From contig NZ_PVTP01000003.1 of the NCBI RefSeq assembly GCF_003003285.1, positions 248,001-312,000 on the forward strand: a DNA stretch of 64,000 bases. The letters are read 5' to 3'. Under the pieces are notes generated by a model, which was not told where the DNA came from, did not search any database, and was given only the letters and a program-made list of their open reading frames with translations. Shown one piece after another: positions 36,257 to 43,935 of the stretch; the first letter of the stretch is position 1, and every line of letters starts with the position of its first letter. The translations under genes were made by a program, and so were the position numbers. Source of the DNA: Yoonia maritima. Lineage in GTDB: Bacteria > Pseudomonadota > Alphaproteobacteria > Rhodobacterales > Rhodobacteraceae.

Positions 36257-37141
36257 CTACACCGGGACGGGTTGGGACTCCCCCCATTGTCGCGGCGATT
36301 GTCCGTACATGCGTTTGAACTCCCGGCTGAACTGAGACGCACTTACGTAACCCACATCCAATGCCGCTTCGTTCACCGTCGTGCCGCCGGCAATCTTCAT
36401 CGCGGCGTTGTTGAGGCGCATCGATTTTACGAACTGGATTGGCGACATCGTCGTCGCCTGTTTGAACTTGCGGTGGAACACGGCCCGGCTCATGCCCGCG
36501 CGAGAGGCCATATCGTCGATCGATATCGGCGCGTCCAGATTGGAAGACACATGCGTGATGGACCGTGCGATGGCATTGCCCGCGCCAAAGGCTTGGCGCG
36601 CGAAAATCCCTGCCTCGCCTTTCAGAATGGCGTAGTAAAGCTCGCGCAGCCGCGTGGCGCCAAGGACGGCTGTATCCGTTTGGCTGTCGCCCAATTGCAG
36701 TAATCTCAGCAGGGCGTCGGTGAACGCCACGTCCCAGCGGGCCAGCCTGATGCCTTGCAGTCCTGTGCTTCCTTTGTTCGATTGGAGAACACCACCGGCG
36801 TTGTCCATATCCATGGCGAGTTCGGCCATCACGCGCGGGTCCAGTGCAATGTAGACGCCAAAAAGTGGGGTGTCCGGAGACGCTGTGGACGTTCCTGCCT
36901 TCACCGGCATCGACATGGGGCAGCACATATACTCGTTGCTGTCATAGACGTAACGCGTGCCTTCCAGCACGGCCTCTTTGGATCCGCTCACAATGGCAAC
37001 GACACTGGGTTCATAGACTGCAGGGGCGCATGGGACCGGATTGATGGCCCGGAAAAGCTGCACACCTTTGACACCGGTTTCCATCAGGCCATCTTCGTGG
37101 ATCCTACCCTCGATGAGTTGCTTGATTTGTTCTTTGCTCAT
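36257..37141 (-). CDS. AraC-family transcriptional regulator
   Basis: This 294-residue regulator has an N-terminal AraC-type ligand region of the YqhC-like group (GVKGVQLFRAINPVPCAPAVYEPSVV and the ILDG-like VYDSNEYMCCPMSMPV). Its C-terminal double helix-turn-helix (about residues 195-290) includes SIDDMASRAGMSRAVFHRKFK and MSPIQFVKSMRLNNA, then VGYVSASQFSREFKRMYGQSP. YqhC-type proteins respond to aldehydes and control an adjacent reductase. That matches the divergent SDR gene at 37298. Confidence 0.92.
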   Translation of the reverse strand: MSKEQIKQLIEGRIHEDGLMETGVKGVQLFRAINPVPCAPAVYEPSVVAIVSGSKEAVLEGTRYVYDSNEYMCCPMSMPVKAGTSTASPDTPLFGVYIALDPRVMAELAMDMDNAGGVLQSNKGSTGLQGIRLARWDVAFTDALLRLLQLGDSQTDTAVLGATRLRELYYAILKGEAGIFARQAFGAGNAIARSITHVSSNLDAPISIDDMASRAGMSRAVFHRKFKQATTMSPIQFVKSMRLNNAAMKIAGGTTVNEAALDVGYVSASQFSREFKRMYGQSPRQWGESQPVPV

Positions 37142-37297
37142 ACAGCATGTTTAGCATGTAAAAATCACCCATCACAATCATACTGATACAATCAGGCAAG
37201 TATTTGCAATAATCTGATCTATTTTTTAGCACACATGAGATTTAATGTCATTTCAACACGAATATGCAAATCGCTCGGCGCCGGAAGGAATATGAAA

Positions 37298-38248
37298 ATG
37301 GCAGATACAACATTTGGATCCAAAGGTTGGACCCCAGAGCGTCTGGGTAACCTGAATGGCAAAACCTACCTCATCACGGGCGCCAACGCTGGTGCTGGAT
37401 TTCAGGCAGCGCGAACGCTCCTGAATAAGGGCGCCAAGGTGGTGATGCTGAACCGCTCGGCCCAGAAATCGCAAGCCGCCGTCGCGGAGTTGAAAAACGA
37501 ATTCGGAGCCAGTGCCGATGTTAGTTTCGTCCGCATGGACCTCGCCTCGCTCTCCAGCGTACGCGAAGCCGCGGCGGAAGTTCTGAAAACTGCCCCCCAG
37601 ATCGACGCGCTCATTTGCAACGCTGCCATCGCGCAAGTGCCGACGCAAAAGCTCACCGAGGACGGTTTTGAGAGCATGCTCGGCACCAATCACTATGGAC
37701 ACTTCCTGCTTTGCGGGTTGCTGTTTGAGCGGATCGAGGCGTCAAAAGGCCGGATCGTGGTCGTCAGTAGTCTTGGCTACAACATGGGGATCAAGAGCAT
37801 CCAGCTCGACGACATGAACTGGGACAAGAACTACCACCAGAACAAAACCTATTCTCAGAGCAAGCTGGCGCAGATGATGTTTGCCTATGAGTTGCAGGAT
37901 CGGCTGGCCGCAGCGGGCAAAAGCGATGTCGAGGTCTACGTCTGCCACCCCGGATCGTCGCGGACATCGCTCATCACAACGAGCGGCAACCTGGCGACGC
38001 GGATCATGTTCCGGCTCATGTCCCTGTCGCCCCTGGTGCAGTCAGCCGAGAAAGGCTCCTGGCCAGAAGTCATGTGCGCCACTGAAGAAGGGCTGGAGCA
38101 AAGGGCGCTCTACGGTCCAACCGGTCGCATGGAGTTCGTCGGACCGGTTGGTAAGGGCACGCTGCATCCGCATGCCTATGACAAAGCGATCATGACAAAA
38201 TTGTGGGACATATCTGAAAAGGCAACGGGATTTAACTGGAGGGTGTGA
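37298..38248 (+). CDS. Short-chain dehydrogenase, retinol/protochlorophyllide-reductase-like
   Basis: This is a 316-residue SDR with YLITGANAGAGFQAARTL at about residue 22, CNAAIAQVP in the NNAG position, the catalytic VVVSSLGYN serine, and YSQSKLAQMMFAYEL with Tyr and Lys. The WW-domain-oxidoreductase/protochlorophyllide-reductase-like subgroup is suggested by the insertion before the catalytic Tyr and by HPGSSRTSL. The start at 37298 is used, because GGAAGGA (37283-37289) is 8 bases upstream; the ATG at 37292 is too close. Divergent from the AraC gene; probably its target. Confidence 0.88.
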   Translation: MADTTFGSKGWTPERLGNLNGKTYLITGANAGAGFQAARTLLNKGAKVVMLNRSAQKSQAAVAELKNEFGASADVSFVRMDLASLSSVREAAAEVLKTAPQIDALICNAAIAQVPTQKLTEDGFESMLGTNHYGHFLLCGLLFERIEASKGRIVVVSSLGYNMGIKSIQLDDMNWDKNYHQNKTYSQSKLAQMMFAYELQDRLAAAGKSDVEVYVCHPGSSRTSLITTSGNLATRIMFRLMSLSPLVQSAEKGSWPEVMCATEEGLEQRALYGPTGRMEFVGPVGKGTLHPHAYDKAIMTKLWDISEKATGFNWRV

Positions 38249-38412
38249 CCAAACACGAGCGAGGTGTTCTCGGACTAATGCTATCGTTTACTGTGTGCAC
38301 ATCCTGAAGTATCCATCGCCCGAAGCCACATATGTCTGCATCGCGGGACAAAGTTATTTTCGTTGCGGCTGCGACGATAGCTGCTTTTGAAACACCTAAA
38401 TGTGTAAACTGG

Positions 38413-40848
38413 TCAACTCCGCATACGTTCGAATTTAGGGTCATAAGGCGATGGTTCGATGACCTGAGCGCGAATTCGGTCCCCACATAGGTCTAATTCC
38501 ATCGCTGAACCTGGGTTGCCGAATTCAGGTAAAACGAAAGCATAAGCGAGGTTCATGCCGACGCGGTGTCCGTACTCTCCCGATGTGACTGTGCCGACCA
38601 CTTTGTCGCCTTGCATCAACGATGCGCCAGGGTGTGCAGGCGCGTGTGTTGTATCGATTTTGAGTGTAACAAGCTGGTTTCGTGGACCGGCTGCTTGGCG
38701 GTCGAGCAGTGCCTCTTTGCCAATGAAGTCGCCCTTACCCATCTTCACAAACCGCGACAGTCCCGTTTCGAACGGATCAAATTCTGTGATCAGGTCTGCC
38801 TTCCAATGTAAAAAACCCTTTTCCATGCGCATCGAGTCGACAGCACGTGCACCAAAGAGTCTAAGGTTATACGCTTTACCTGCCTCGCGCAGTGCCAGAT
38901 AGACAGCATAGAGCGAGGCATTCGGCACATGAATTTCATAAGCCAGTTCGCCCGAAAAGCTGACAACCATTATTGTGGCAGGTGCAAATCCTATGCAGCA
39001 CTCGCGTACGGATAACCATGGAAATACGTCGGCAGACCAATCGCCGCGCGCGCAGGCGGAAAGCACCGTACGTGCCTTCGGCCCAGCCAAAACAAGAATT
39101 GTTTGATCATTCGTCAGGCTGCGCAATTGCACGTCCTCGCCTGGCCTAAGATGCGCAGTGAGCCAATCCATGTCGTGGTATTCTGATGCAGCGGCTGAAC
39201 CATACCAGATACGCTGTCCTCCTCTGTCCGAGGCGGGCAAGTTGGCAACTGTCGCCTCGGCCTTGATACAGCCGTGGTGATTTAGCAAATAGCCTAAACC
39301 TATGCGGCCGTCGCGCTTTGTAACGGTGCCGCACATCATCCGATCAAGGAAACTGTGTCGATCCTTGCCGGTAATTTCGATCCGGTTAAAACCGTTTACC
39401 TCTGCTAATCCCACATTTGTCGCCACATTGGCGACCTCTGCTGCGACAACGTCAAATACCGCGTCGAAATTATAGCTCGGTGTGGGGTGAAACTCTGGCG
39501 ATGGTTTAATGTAATCCACACGTTCCCAACCATTTACGACGGTGAATTCTGCACCCTCTGCAGCCATGACAGGTGTCAGTGGCGTGGTCTTAATATTGCG
39601 ACCCGCAGGGCGGTGTTCATGTGGAAAGTGAAAACGGAACTCGTTTTGATAGTCCTCGATCGCCTTGACCGCGGTAAGCTCAACGGTTGCGTGACCGGTG
39701 AACCGACGCGGATCAATCACCCACGTATCATAGCATGCCTCACCATGGACGATCTGCTGCGCAAGAAGCCAGCCATGGCCGCCCCCTTCACCCAACCCGG
39801 CGCGCAGCCCGATGATACAGAACGCGTTCCGTTTGCCCGGGATCGGCCCGACCAAGGGCGCGCCATCAATTGTGTAGGTGATTGGCCCGTTCACAACGCG
39901 TTTAATGCCGACCTCAGTCAGTGCCGGCATACGCTCAAATGCACCTTCGAGAACGTCCATAACACGATCCAGATCATCAGGACAAAGGTCGTTGGAAAAG
40001 TCTGGGCTGATCCCATCCATCCCCCATGTTTTGCAATCCTGTTCGTAGAAACCGACGAGCAGACCACCCTTTTCTTGCCGAGAATAGTAATCCGATATCG
40101 GGCATCGTAGCAGCGGCATACGGTGCCCGGCCTCTGCGATGGCGGGGATGTCTTCGGTGATGAAATACTGGTGTTCCATCGATGCGACGGGATGCTGGAC
40201 TCCCATCATTGCGGCGACTTCGTTCACCCGGTAGCCACCAGCGTTCACGACAATATCGCAATCGATATCCCCATGTTCGGTGTGAACAGTCCACGTATCG
40301 TCCTTTAGCTGGCTTAGGCCTGTCACCGGCGTATTGCGATACACCTCTGCCCCTGCCTTGCGCGCATGGAAAGCCAGCGCCTGACAAAGCTGTGCTGGGT
40401 CAATATCACCATCCTCGCCATCCCAAAGCCCGCCAAGCAAATTGTCGGTAGAAATGAGTGGGTGGCGGCGGGCGCATTCCGCAGCGTCGATGATTTCGTA
40501 ATCCACTCCCATCCCGCGCGCCATTGACGCAAAATGGCGATAGCCCTGCATCTGCGCCTCGGTGTTGGCCAACCGGATACCCCCGTCGCCATGATGATAA
40601 CCCACGGGATATTCAGGATCGTCACGCAGTTTTTTATAAAGCGCGATAGAATGCGATTTAAGGCCGACCATCGTCTGGGTCATGCCGAAATTGGTAACTT
40701 GTGCGGCCGAATGCCAAGTCGTCCCCGAGGTGAGCTCGTCACGTTCGACCAACACGACATCTGACCAGCCTTCTTGCGTAAGGTGATACAGCGTTGAACA
40801 ACCCGCGATGCCACCCCCAATAACAACGACTTTGGTTCTGGATTTCAT
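38413..40848 (-). CDS. Dimethylglycine/sarcosine dehydrogenase-like flavoprotein (FAD and GcvT domains)
   Basis: This is an 811-residue two-domain enzyme. The N-terminal FAD domain has VVVIGGGIAGCSTLYHLTQEG at residue 6 and GTTWHSAAQV, whose histidine is in the covalent-flavin position known in dimethylglycine dehydrogenase. A FAO middle region follows, and from about residue 440 a folate-binding GcvT domain (including GLAEVNGFNRIEITGKDRHS and MRMEKGFLHWKADLITEFDPFE). Members demethylate dimethylglycine or sarcosine to tetrahydrofolate. ATG at 40848 is chosen over 40995 for the family-like MKSRTKVVVIGGG start. Divergent from the LysR at 40953. Confidence 0.9.
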   Translation of the reverse strand: MKSRTKVVVIGGGIAGCSTLYHLTQEGWSDVVLVERDELTSGTTWHSAAQVTNFGMTQTMVGLKSHSIALYKKLRDDPEYPVGYHHGDGGIRLANTEAQMQGYRHFASMARGMGVDYEIIDAAECARRHPLISTDNLLGGLWDGEDGDIDPAQLCQALAFHARKAGAEVYRNTPVTGLSQLKDDTWTVHTEHGDIDCDIVVNAGGYRVNEVAAMMGVQHPVASMEHQYFITEDIPAIAEAGHRMPLLRCPISDYYSRQEKGGLLVGFYEQDCKTWGMDGISPDFSNDLCPDDLDRVMDVLEGAFERMPALTEVGIKRVVNGPITYTIDGAPLVGPIPGKRNAFCIIGLRAGLGEGGGHGWLLAQQIVHGEACYDTWVIDPRRFTGHATVELTAVKAIEDYQNEFRFHFPHEHRPAGRNIKTTPLTPVMAAEGAEFTVVNGWERVDYIKPSPEFHPTPSYNFDAVFDVVAAEVANVATNVGLAEVNGFNRIEITGKDRHSFLDRMMCGTVTKRDGRIGLGYLLNHHGCIKAEATVANLPASDRGGQRIWYGSAAASEYHDMDWLTAHLRPGEDVQLRSLTNDQTILVLAGPKARTVLSACARGDWSADVFPWLSVRECCIGFAPATIMVVSFSGELAYEIHVPNASLYAVYLALREAGKAYNLRLFGARAVDSMRMEKGFLHWKADLITEFDPFETGLSRFVKMGKGDFIGKEALLDRQAAGPRNQLVTLKIDTTHAPAHPGASLMQGDKVVGTVTSGEYGHRVGMNLAYAFVLPEFGNPGSAMELDLCGDRIRAQVIEPSPYDPKFERMRS

Positions 40849-40924
40849 GACAGGTTCCCATATTGCGCGACCATGGGAACTCTCGCAAATACACCATCCT
40901 TTGAAAAATAGTTTTATATGAGGT

Positions 40925-40950
40925 AATATCTCGTAATTTCCGAGGTTATT
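40925..40950. promoter_or_regulatory. Candidate LysR operator between dimethylglycine dehydrogenase-like gene and LysR
   Basis: An interrupted inverted repeat, CTCG (40930-40933) and CGAG (40941-40944), is flanked by AT-rich bases (AATAT and GTTATT), centred in the 104-base divergent gap. Spacing and asymmetry suit a LysR recognition site. It lies directly before the LysR start, which fits autorepression. Confidence 0.4.
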
Positions 40951-40952
40951 TG

Positions 40953-41882
40953 ATGTCTCTTTCTCTTCGCGCGATGCGCTACGTTCAGGCAGCACTACGC
41001 ACTGGCAGTATCACGGGCGCAGCCGATGCAATGCATGTGACCCCCTCCGCCATTGCCTCAGCATTGGACCAAGCTGAGGCCACTTTTGGGATGGCCCTCG
41101 TTACTCGAGCGCGGGCAAAGGGCATATTCCCCACAAAGGCAGGCCGCGATGTCGGGCGACGTATCGAGGATCTGTTGGAACGATATGATACGTTGCTGAC
41201 CGGGGTATCTGACCTGCAATCCAACCTGTCAGGCAATCTGTCAGTTGGCTACAACGCGCCGGTTGCACCAAGCTTTCTGCCAAGGCTCGCTGCCCAAATG
41301 GTTGCGGTCCATCCTGACATCACTTTCACATTTAACGAAGGTGACAATATCTCTGTGCAAAAGGGACTGCTTGACGGAGAGTTCGATGTGATCTTGTTTG
41401 TCGAAGAATTTCCCAACCCTCAGATCGAGGTGCAACCGCTGATCTTTGCGCCAACCTACTGCTTGTGTTCTTCCAATCATACCCTTGCACAGCTTGACAG
41501 CCTGACCGTTTCACAAATTGTGCGCGAACCACTCATCCTTTTGGACCGCCCCGCCGCGCGGGGGTATTATCTGGAAGTGCTTGAACAAGGCGGAGAAGAC
41601 CTGCGTATTGTCGCAACCGCCAATTCAACTGAAATGGTCCGCTCACTCGTTGCTTCGGATATCGGAATTTCCCTTCTGAACATGAGACCTCCAGACATGC
41701 TAACCTACGCAGGTGGCAACATTCGCTGCGTGCCAATCACCGACAGCTTGAGCGGCATTACCCTCTCACTCGGGTTTGCACCCGGCCCAAGACGAAAACT
41801 TGTGCAGATGTTTATCGAAAGCTGCGGTGAGTTCTTCGCGGGGCCGTTGGGTGCACATTTGATAGTCCCCGACTTACAATAG
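40953..41882 (+). CDS. LysR-type regulator (divergent from the flavoprotein gene)
   Basis: This is a 309-residue LysR regulator. The DNA-binding region reads SLRAMRYVQAALRTGSITGA, then MHVTPSAIASALDQAEATFG, and the effector domain begins at about residue 90 (LSGNLSVGYNAPVAPSFLP). The ATG at 40953 follows a possible TTG at 40950. Its target is probably the dimethylglycine dehydrogenase-like gene. It is the last cargo gene before the right end of the island. Confidence 0.9.
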   Translation: MSLSLRAMRYVQAALRTGSITGAADAMHVTPSAIASALDQAEATFGMALVTRARAKGIFPTKAGRDVGRRIEDLLERYDTLLTGVSDLQSNLSGNLSVGYNAPVAPSFLPRLAAQMVAVHPDITFTFNEGDNISVQKGLLDGEFDVILFVEEFPNPQIEVQPLIFAPTYCLCSSNHTLAQLDSLTVSQIVREPLILLDRPAARGYYLEVLEQGGEDLRIVATANSTEMVRSLVASDIGISLLNMRPPDMLTYAGGNIRCVPITDSLSGITLSLGFAPGPRRKLVQMFIESCGEFFAGPLGAHLIVPDLQ

Positions 41883-42365
41883 CGCCCAAAACGAATAAGC
41901 AGCAGACATTCGGTTACTGCGCAGCAAATGGAGAATGGGCTCAAACTGAACGTTGGATTTTGGCATGTTTCACACCAGGTGGACAAATGCTGGTATAGCA
42001 ACACCCGTAGCGCGTAACTCAAGTGCGAGTGGCCGATCCTGGCGCCTTCACGCCTTACGATCGCGCAGGCCAGACAAGGAAGCAGTTTCCCCAGATTCAG
42101 AATTTGGTTTTGCTTCCGTAGAGTTCATAACCAAAGATCGTTTTCTATCGCAAGAACGGATCGCAGAGAATATATTCGCGGAGCAACCCAGAAATTTATA
42201 ACAGGCGCCAGAGATGACATGCGCTTCGAAATCCATCGTTGCTGCAGGCTAAATCAAAGAATACAGTCCTCCCGACGGGCTGTTTCCAGACCTCGCGGTG
42301 CTACAATTTTGCTACAACCCTTTTGGAATACAAAAAATGGCCAATAATATAAGGGGCCAAGGAGA
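41883..42365. other. Right end of the island, gene-poor
   Basis: Nearly 500 bases without a supported gene. Short open frames occur (for example 41953-42201) but have no protein-like pattern, no good RBS and no family. The last 70 bases hold the arm-type octamers (42298-42316). Confidence 0.5.
42298..42316. repeat. Octamer repeats, candidate integrase arm-type sites (right end)
   Basis: GTGCTACA (42298-42305) and TGCTACA (42310-42316) repeat directly, 57-75 bases inside the right core. They match the octamers at 28553-28590 near the left core, as expected if both halves of attP carried arm sites for one integrase. Confidence 0.6.
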
Positions 42366-42452
42366 TCAGTATGTCCAATCCATCATCGGGGCAATGGATA
42401 GCCGGCCCGCGTGGCGGACTTGCGCTGCGGTCAATCTATCGCGTTTATCCAT
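42366..42452 (-). pseudogene. dusA: Displaced 5' fragment of the original dusA
   Basis: On the minus strand ATG at 42452 opens MDKRDRLTAAQVRHAGRLSI, then APMMDWTY and a TGA. This is the N-terminus of a DusA protein: the AGRLS-I/V-APMMDWT part is the same as residues 15-27 of the intact gene, while the first 14 residues differ. The break falls exactly at the right att core (42373-42392), so it is the chromosomal start left behind when the island entered dusA. Confidence 0.88.
42373..42392. repeat. Right attachment site (att core copy 2)
   Basis: Twenty bases identical to 28414-28433, joined to the displaced original start of dusA. It is the chromosome-to-element junction on the distal side. 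Confidence 0.88.
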
Positions 42453-42638
42453 GATCAATCCATTTAAAATAGTTGTCAGCAATGAGGCGTCTAGCACCTT
42501 TCCATGAGAAATCGCCAGTGTTAGCGGGCTTCTTTGAAGCTAATCTATGTTACACTGTACTTTAGTCTAGTTGATAAAATACCTCTTTACGCGTAGGTAA
42601 ACTGTCATAATAGTTTTTTACAAGTGGACGCGTATCTA

Positions 42639-42881
42639 ATGACTAATCTCTCGAAAGTACTGTGTGCAACCTTCGCCTTGACTTTGCCATCCATGTCATC
42701 GGCTGGTGAAATTGCGCTGACATTCGAAACAAACGGCGTAACAATCAGCGGCGAATTTGCGGGTTTTCAAGATGATGCGTACATCCTGATTACAACAGCC
42801 GGTCCACTGCACGTTCCTGCTAACCTTGCGACATGCGAAGGTGATGACTGCCTTGTGGTATTCACGGCAGAGAATAACTAA
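42639..42881 (+). CDS. Small periplasmic protein, orphan domain of PstS/OmpA-type fusions
   Basis: This is an 80-residue protein with a signal peptide (cleavage near PSMSSAGE). The mature part GVTISGEFAGFQDDAYILIT and CEGDDCLVV resembles the small N-terminal domain of roseobacter phosphate-type binding/OmpA fusion proteins (GEF..F.DD.Y and a CxxxxC pair). Here it stands alone, without the binding or OmpA parts. ATG at 42639 is preferred over GTG at 42624. It was the upstream neighbour of dusA before the island entered. A terminator follows. Confidence 0.62.
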   Translation: MTNLSKVLCATFALTLPSMSSAGEIALTFETNGVTISGEFAGFQDDAYILITTAGPLHVPANLATCEGDDCLVVFTAENN

Positions 42882-42910
42882 CTGCTCCGACTGACATATC
42901 GCAATAACCG

Positions 42911-42942
42911 ACACCCGCCGACAACGTTATGCGGGTGTTTTA
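42911..42942 (+). terminator. Rho-independent terminator after the small periplasmic gene
   Basis: ACACCCGC (42911-42918) and GCGGGTGT (42931-42938) form a stem with a 12-base loop, followed by TTTTAT. It lies 30 bases after the stop. Confidence 0.8.
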
Positions 42943-42978
42943 TGTATTATACTGCGGCCTTCGAAACTATTGGTCCGA

Positions 42979-43908
42979 TTAACGTGAGAGCGTATAGTCG
43001 ACGACAACCGGATAGTGATCGGTCGGCCATTCACCATTGAATTCTTGCCGCAAAACAACTGGCGATGTTTCTAAATGAAAATCGGCGGTCGCGCCGATAT
43101 GATCAATAGCACCAAATAAGTTCAAACCACGATTAAAATGGTAGGTGCTTCCTTTAACTGCGGCAAAGGTGATGCCAGCTTCAGCCAGAATACGTTGCGT
43201 ACGCGCGCCATTTCGTGCGTTAAGATCGCCCAATACAACAACGTTTTCACCAGCATCAATCCAAGGTCGAATGCGATCGGCAACCAGCGCCGCTGATTGC
43301 AGCCGGTTGCCACGGCTTTTATATTCGAAATGTACGTTGACGACCCTAAAGCGCTTGCCATCGTTAGTAGAAAATGCGGCCCATGACGCGAACGCTGGAT
43401 ATGATCCGTTAAACGTTCGAGAGTAAATCACATCAGGCGTATCGGAGAAAAAGAACCACCCTTGATCAATGAGGTTCAGATCATCCCGGTACAAGATCGG
43501 CTGCGTCGATGGGAAACTGCGCCAATCGCCCACTGCGGCAGCTTTGTAAGACGGATTTTGGGAAAGCAACCAATCAAGCCCAAGATTGGTATCACCATTG
43601 TCGCCCCCTGCGAAGCTCTCCATCTCCTGAAAGCCCATGACATCCGGCGCAATCTCTTTAAAAGCGAGATCAAGAGCAACCTTACGCCGTTCCCAGTCGT
43701 CCAGCGACCATGCGCCAGTTTGCCGTCGTAGCACGATGTAATGTACGTTCAGCGTCGCAAGTCGTAGGCCCGCAGGCGCAGGGGACGATATAATAGTCGC
43801 ACCCGAATTTCGGACAATCTGAACACAAGCAGTCGCGGCGATTGCAAGCAGCCCAATCAGCAGATATTTCAAAGCCTTACGCAAAACTGTTCCAGCCAAA
43901 ATTTGCAA
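42979..43908 (-). CDS. Endonuclease/exonuclease/phosphatase family protein, exported
   Basis: This is a 309-residue EEP-superfamily hydrolase. An N-terminal hydrophobic segment with a lipobox-like ATAC points to membrane attachment or export. The catalytic strand motifs are LRLATLNVHYIV, MGFQEME, VNVHFEYKSRGNRLQSA, VVLGDLNARNG and the terminal WPTDHYPVVVDY (Asp-His pair). Substrate may be DNA or a phosphodiester; not determinable. The start is unclear: TTG at 43908 opens the frame, but TTG at 43884 (MRKALKYLL) gives a neater signal peptide. It lies 27 bases downstream of glycerate kinase. Confidence 0.82.
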   Translation of the reverse strand: MQILAGTVLRKALKYLLIGLLAIAATACVQIVRNSGATIISSPAPAGLRLATLNVHYIVLRRQTGAWSLDDWERRKVALDLAFKEIAPDVMGFQEMESFAGGDNGDTNLGLDWLLSQNPSYKAAAVGDWRSFPSTQPILYRDDLNLIDQGWFFFSDTPDVIYSRTFNGSYPAFASWAAFSTNDGKRFRVVNVHFEYKSRGNRLQSAALVADRIRPWIDAGENVVVLGDLNARNGARTQRILAEAGITFAAVKGSTYHFNRGLNLFGAIDHIGATADFHLETSPVVLRQEFNGEWPTDHYPVVVDYTLSR

Positions 43909-43935
43909 CGATCATTTACAGCTTATCAGACCAAA

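Larger units (their letters stand above)
28414..42392. mobile_element. Integrated genomic island in dusA (about 14 kb), integrase decayed
   Basis: The ends are two copies of GTCCAATCCATCATCGGGGC (28414-28433 and 42373-42392). The left copy lies inside dusA. The right copy is joined to the displaced original dusA start on the minus strand (42366-42452). Octamers GTGCTACA lie just inside both ends. An integrase N-terminal fragment begins at 28782, in the usual place next to the rebuilt dusA. Cargo: BCCT transporter, TetR remnant, a four-gene oxidoreductase operon with LysR, an AraC/SDR pair and a LysR/dimethylglycine dehydrogenase-like pair. No conjugation, replication or phage structural genes are seen, so only cargo and scars remain. 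Confidence 0.85.

Noticed and set aside
36145..36342. Small minus-strand frame at the AraC 3' end
   Set aside because: It overlaps the AraC gene and has no protein-like features.
41953..42236. Short opposing frames near the right island end
   Set aside because: No RBS, no family, low-complexity composition; treated as non-coding.
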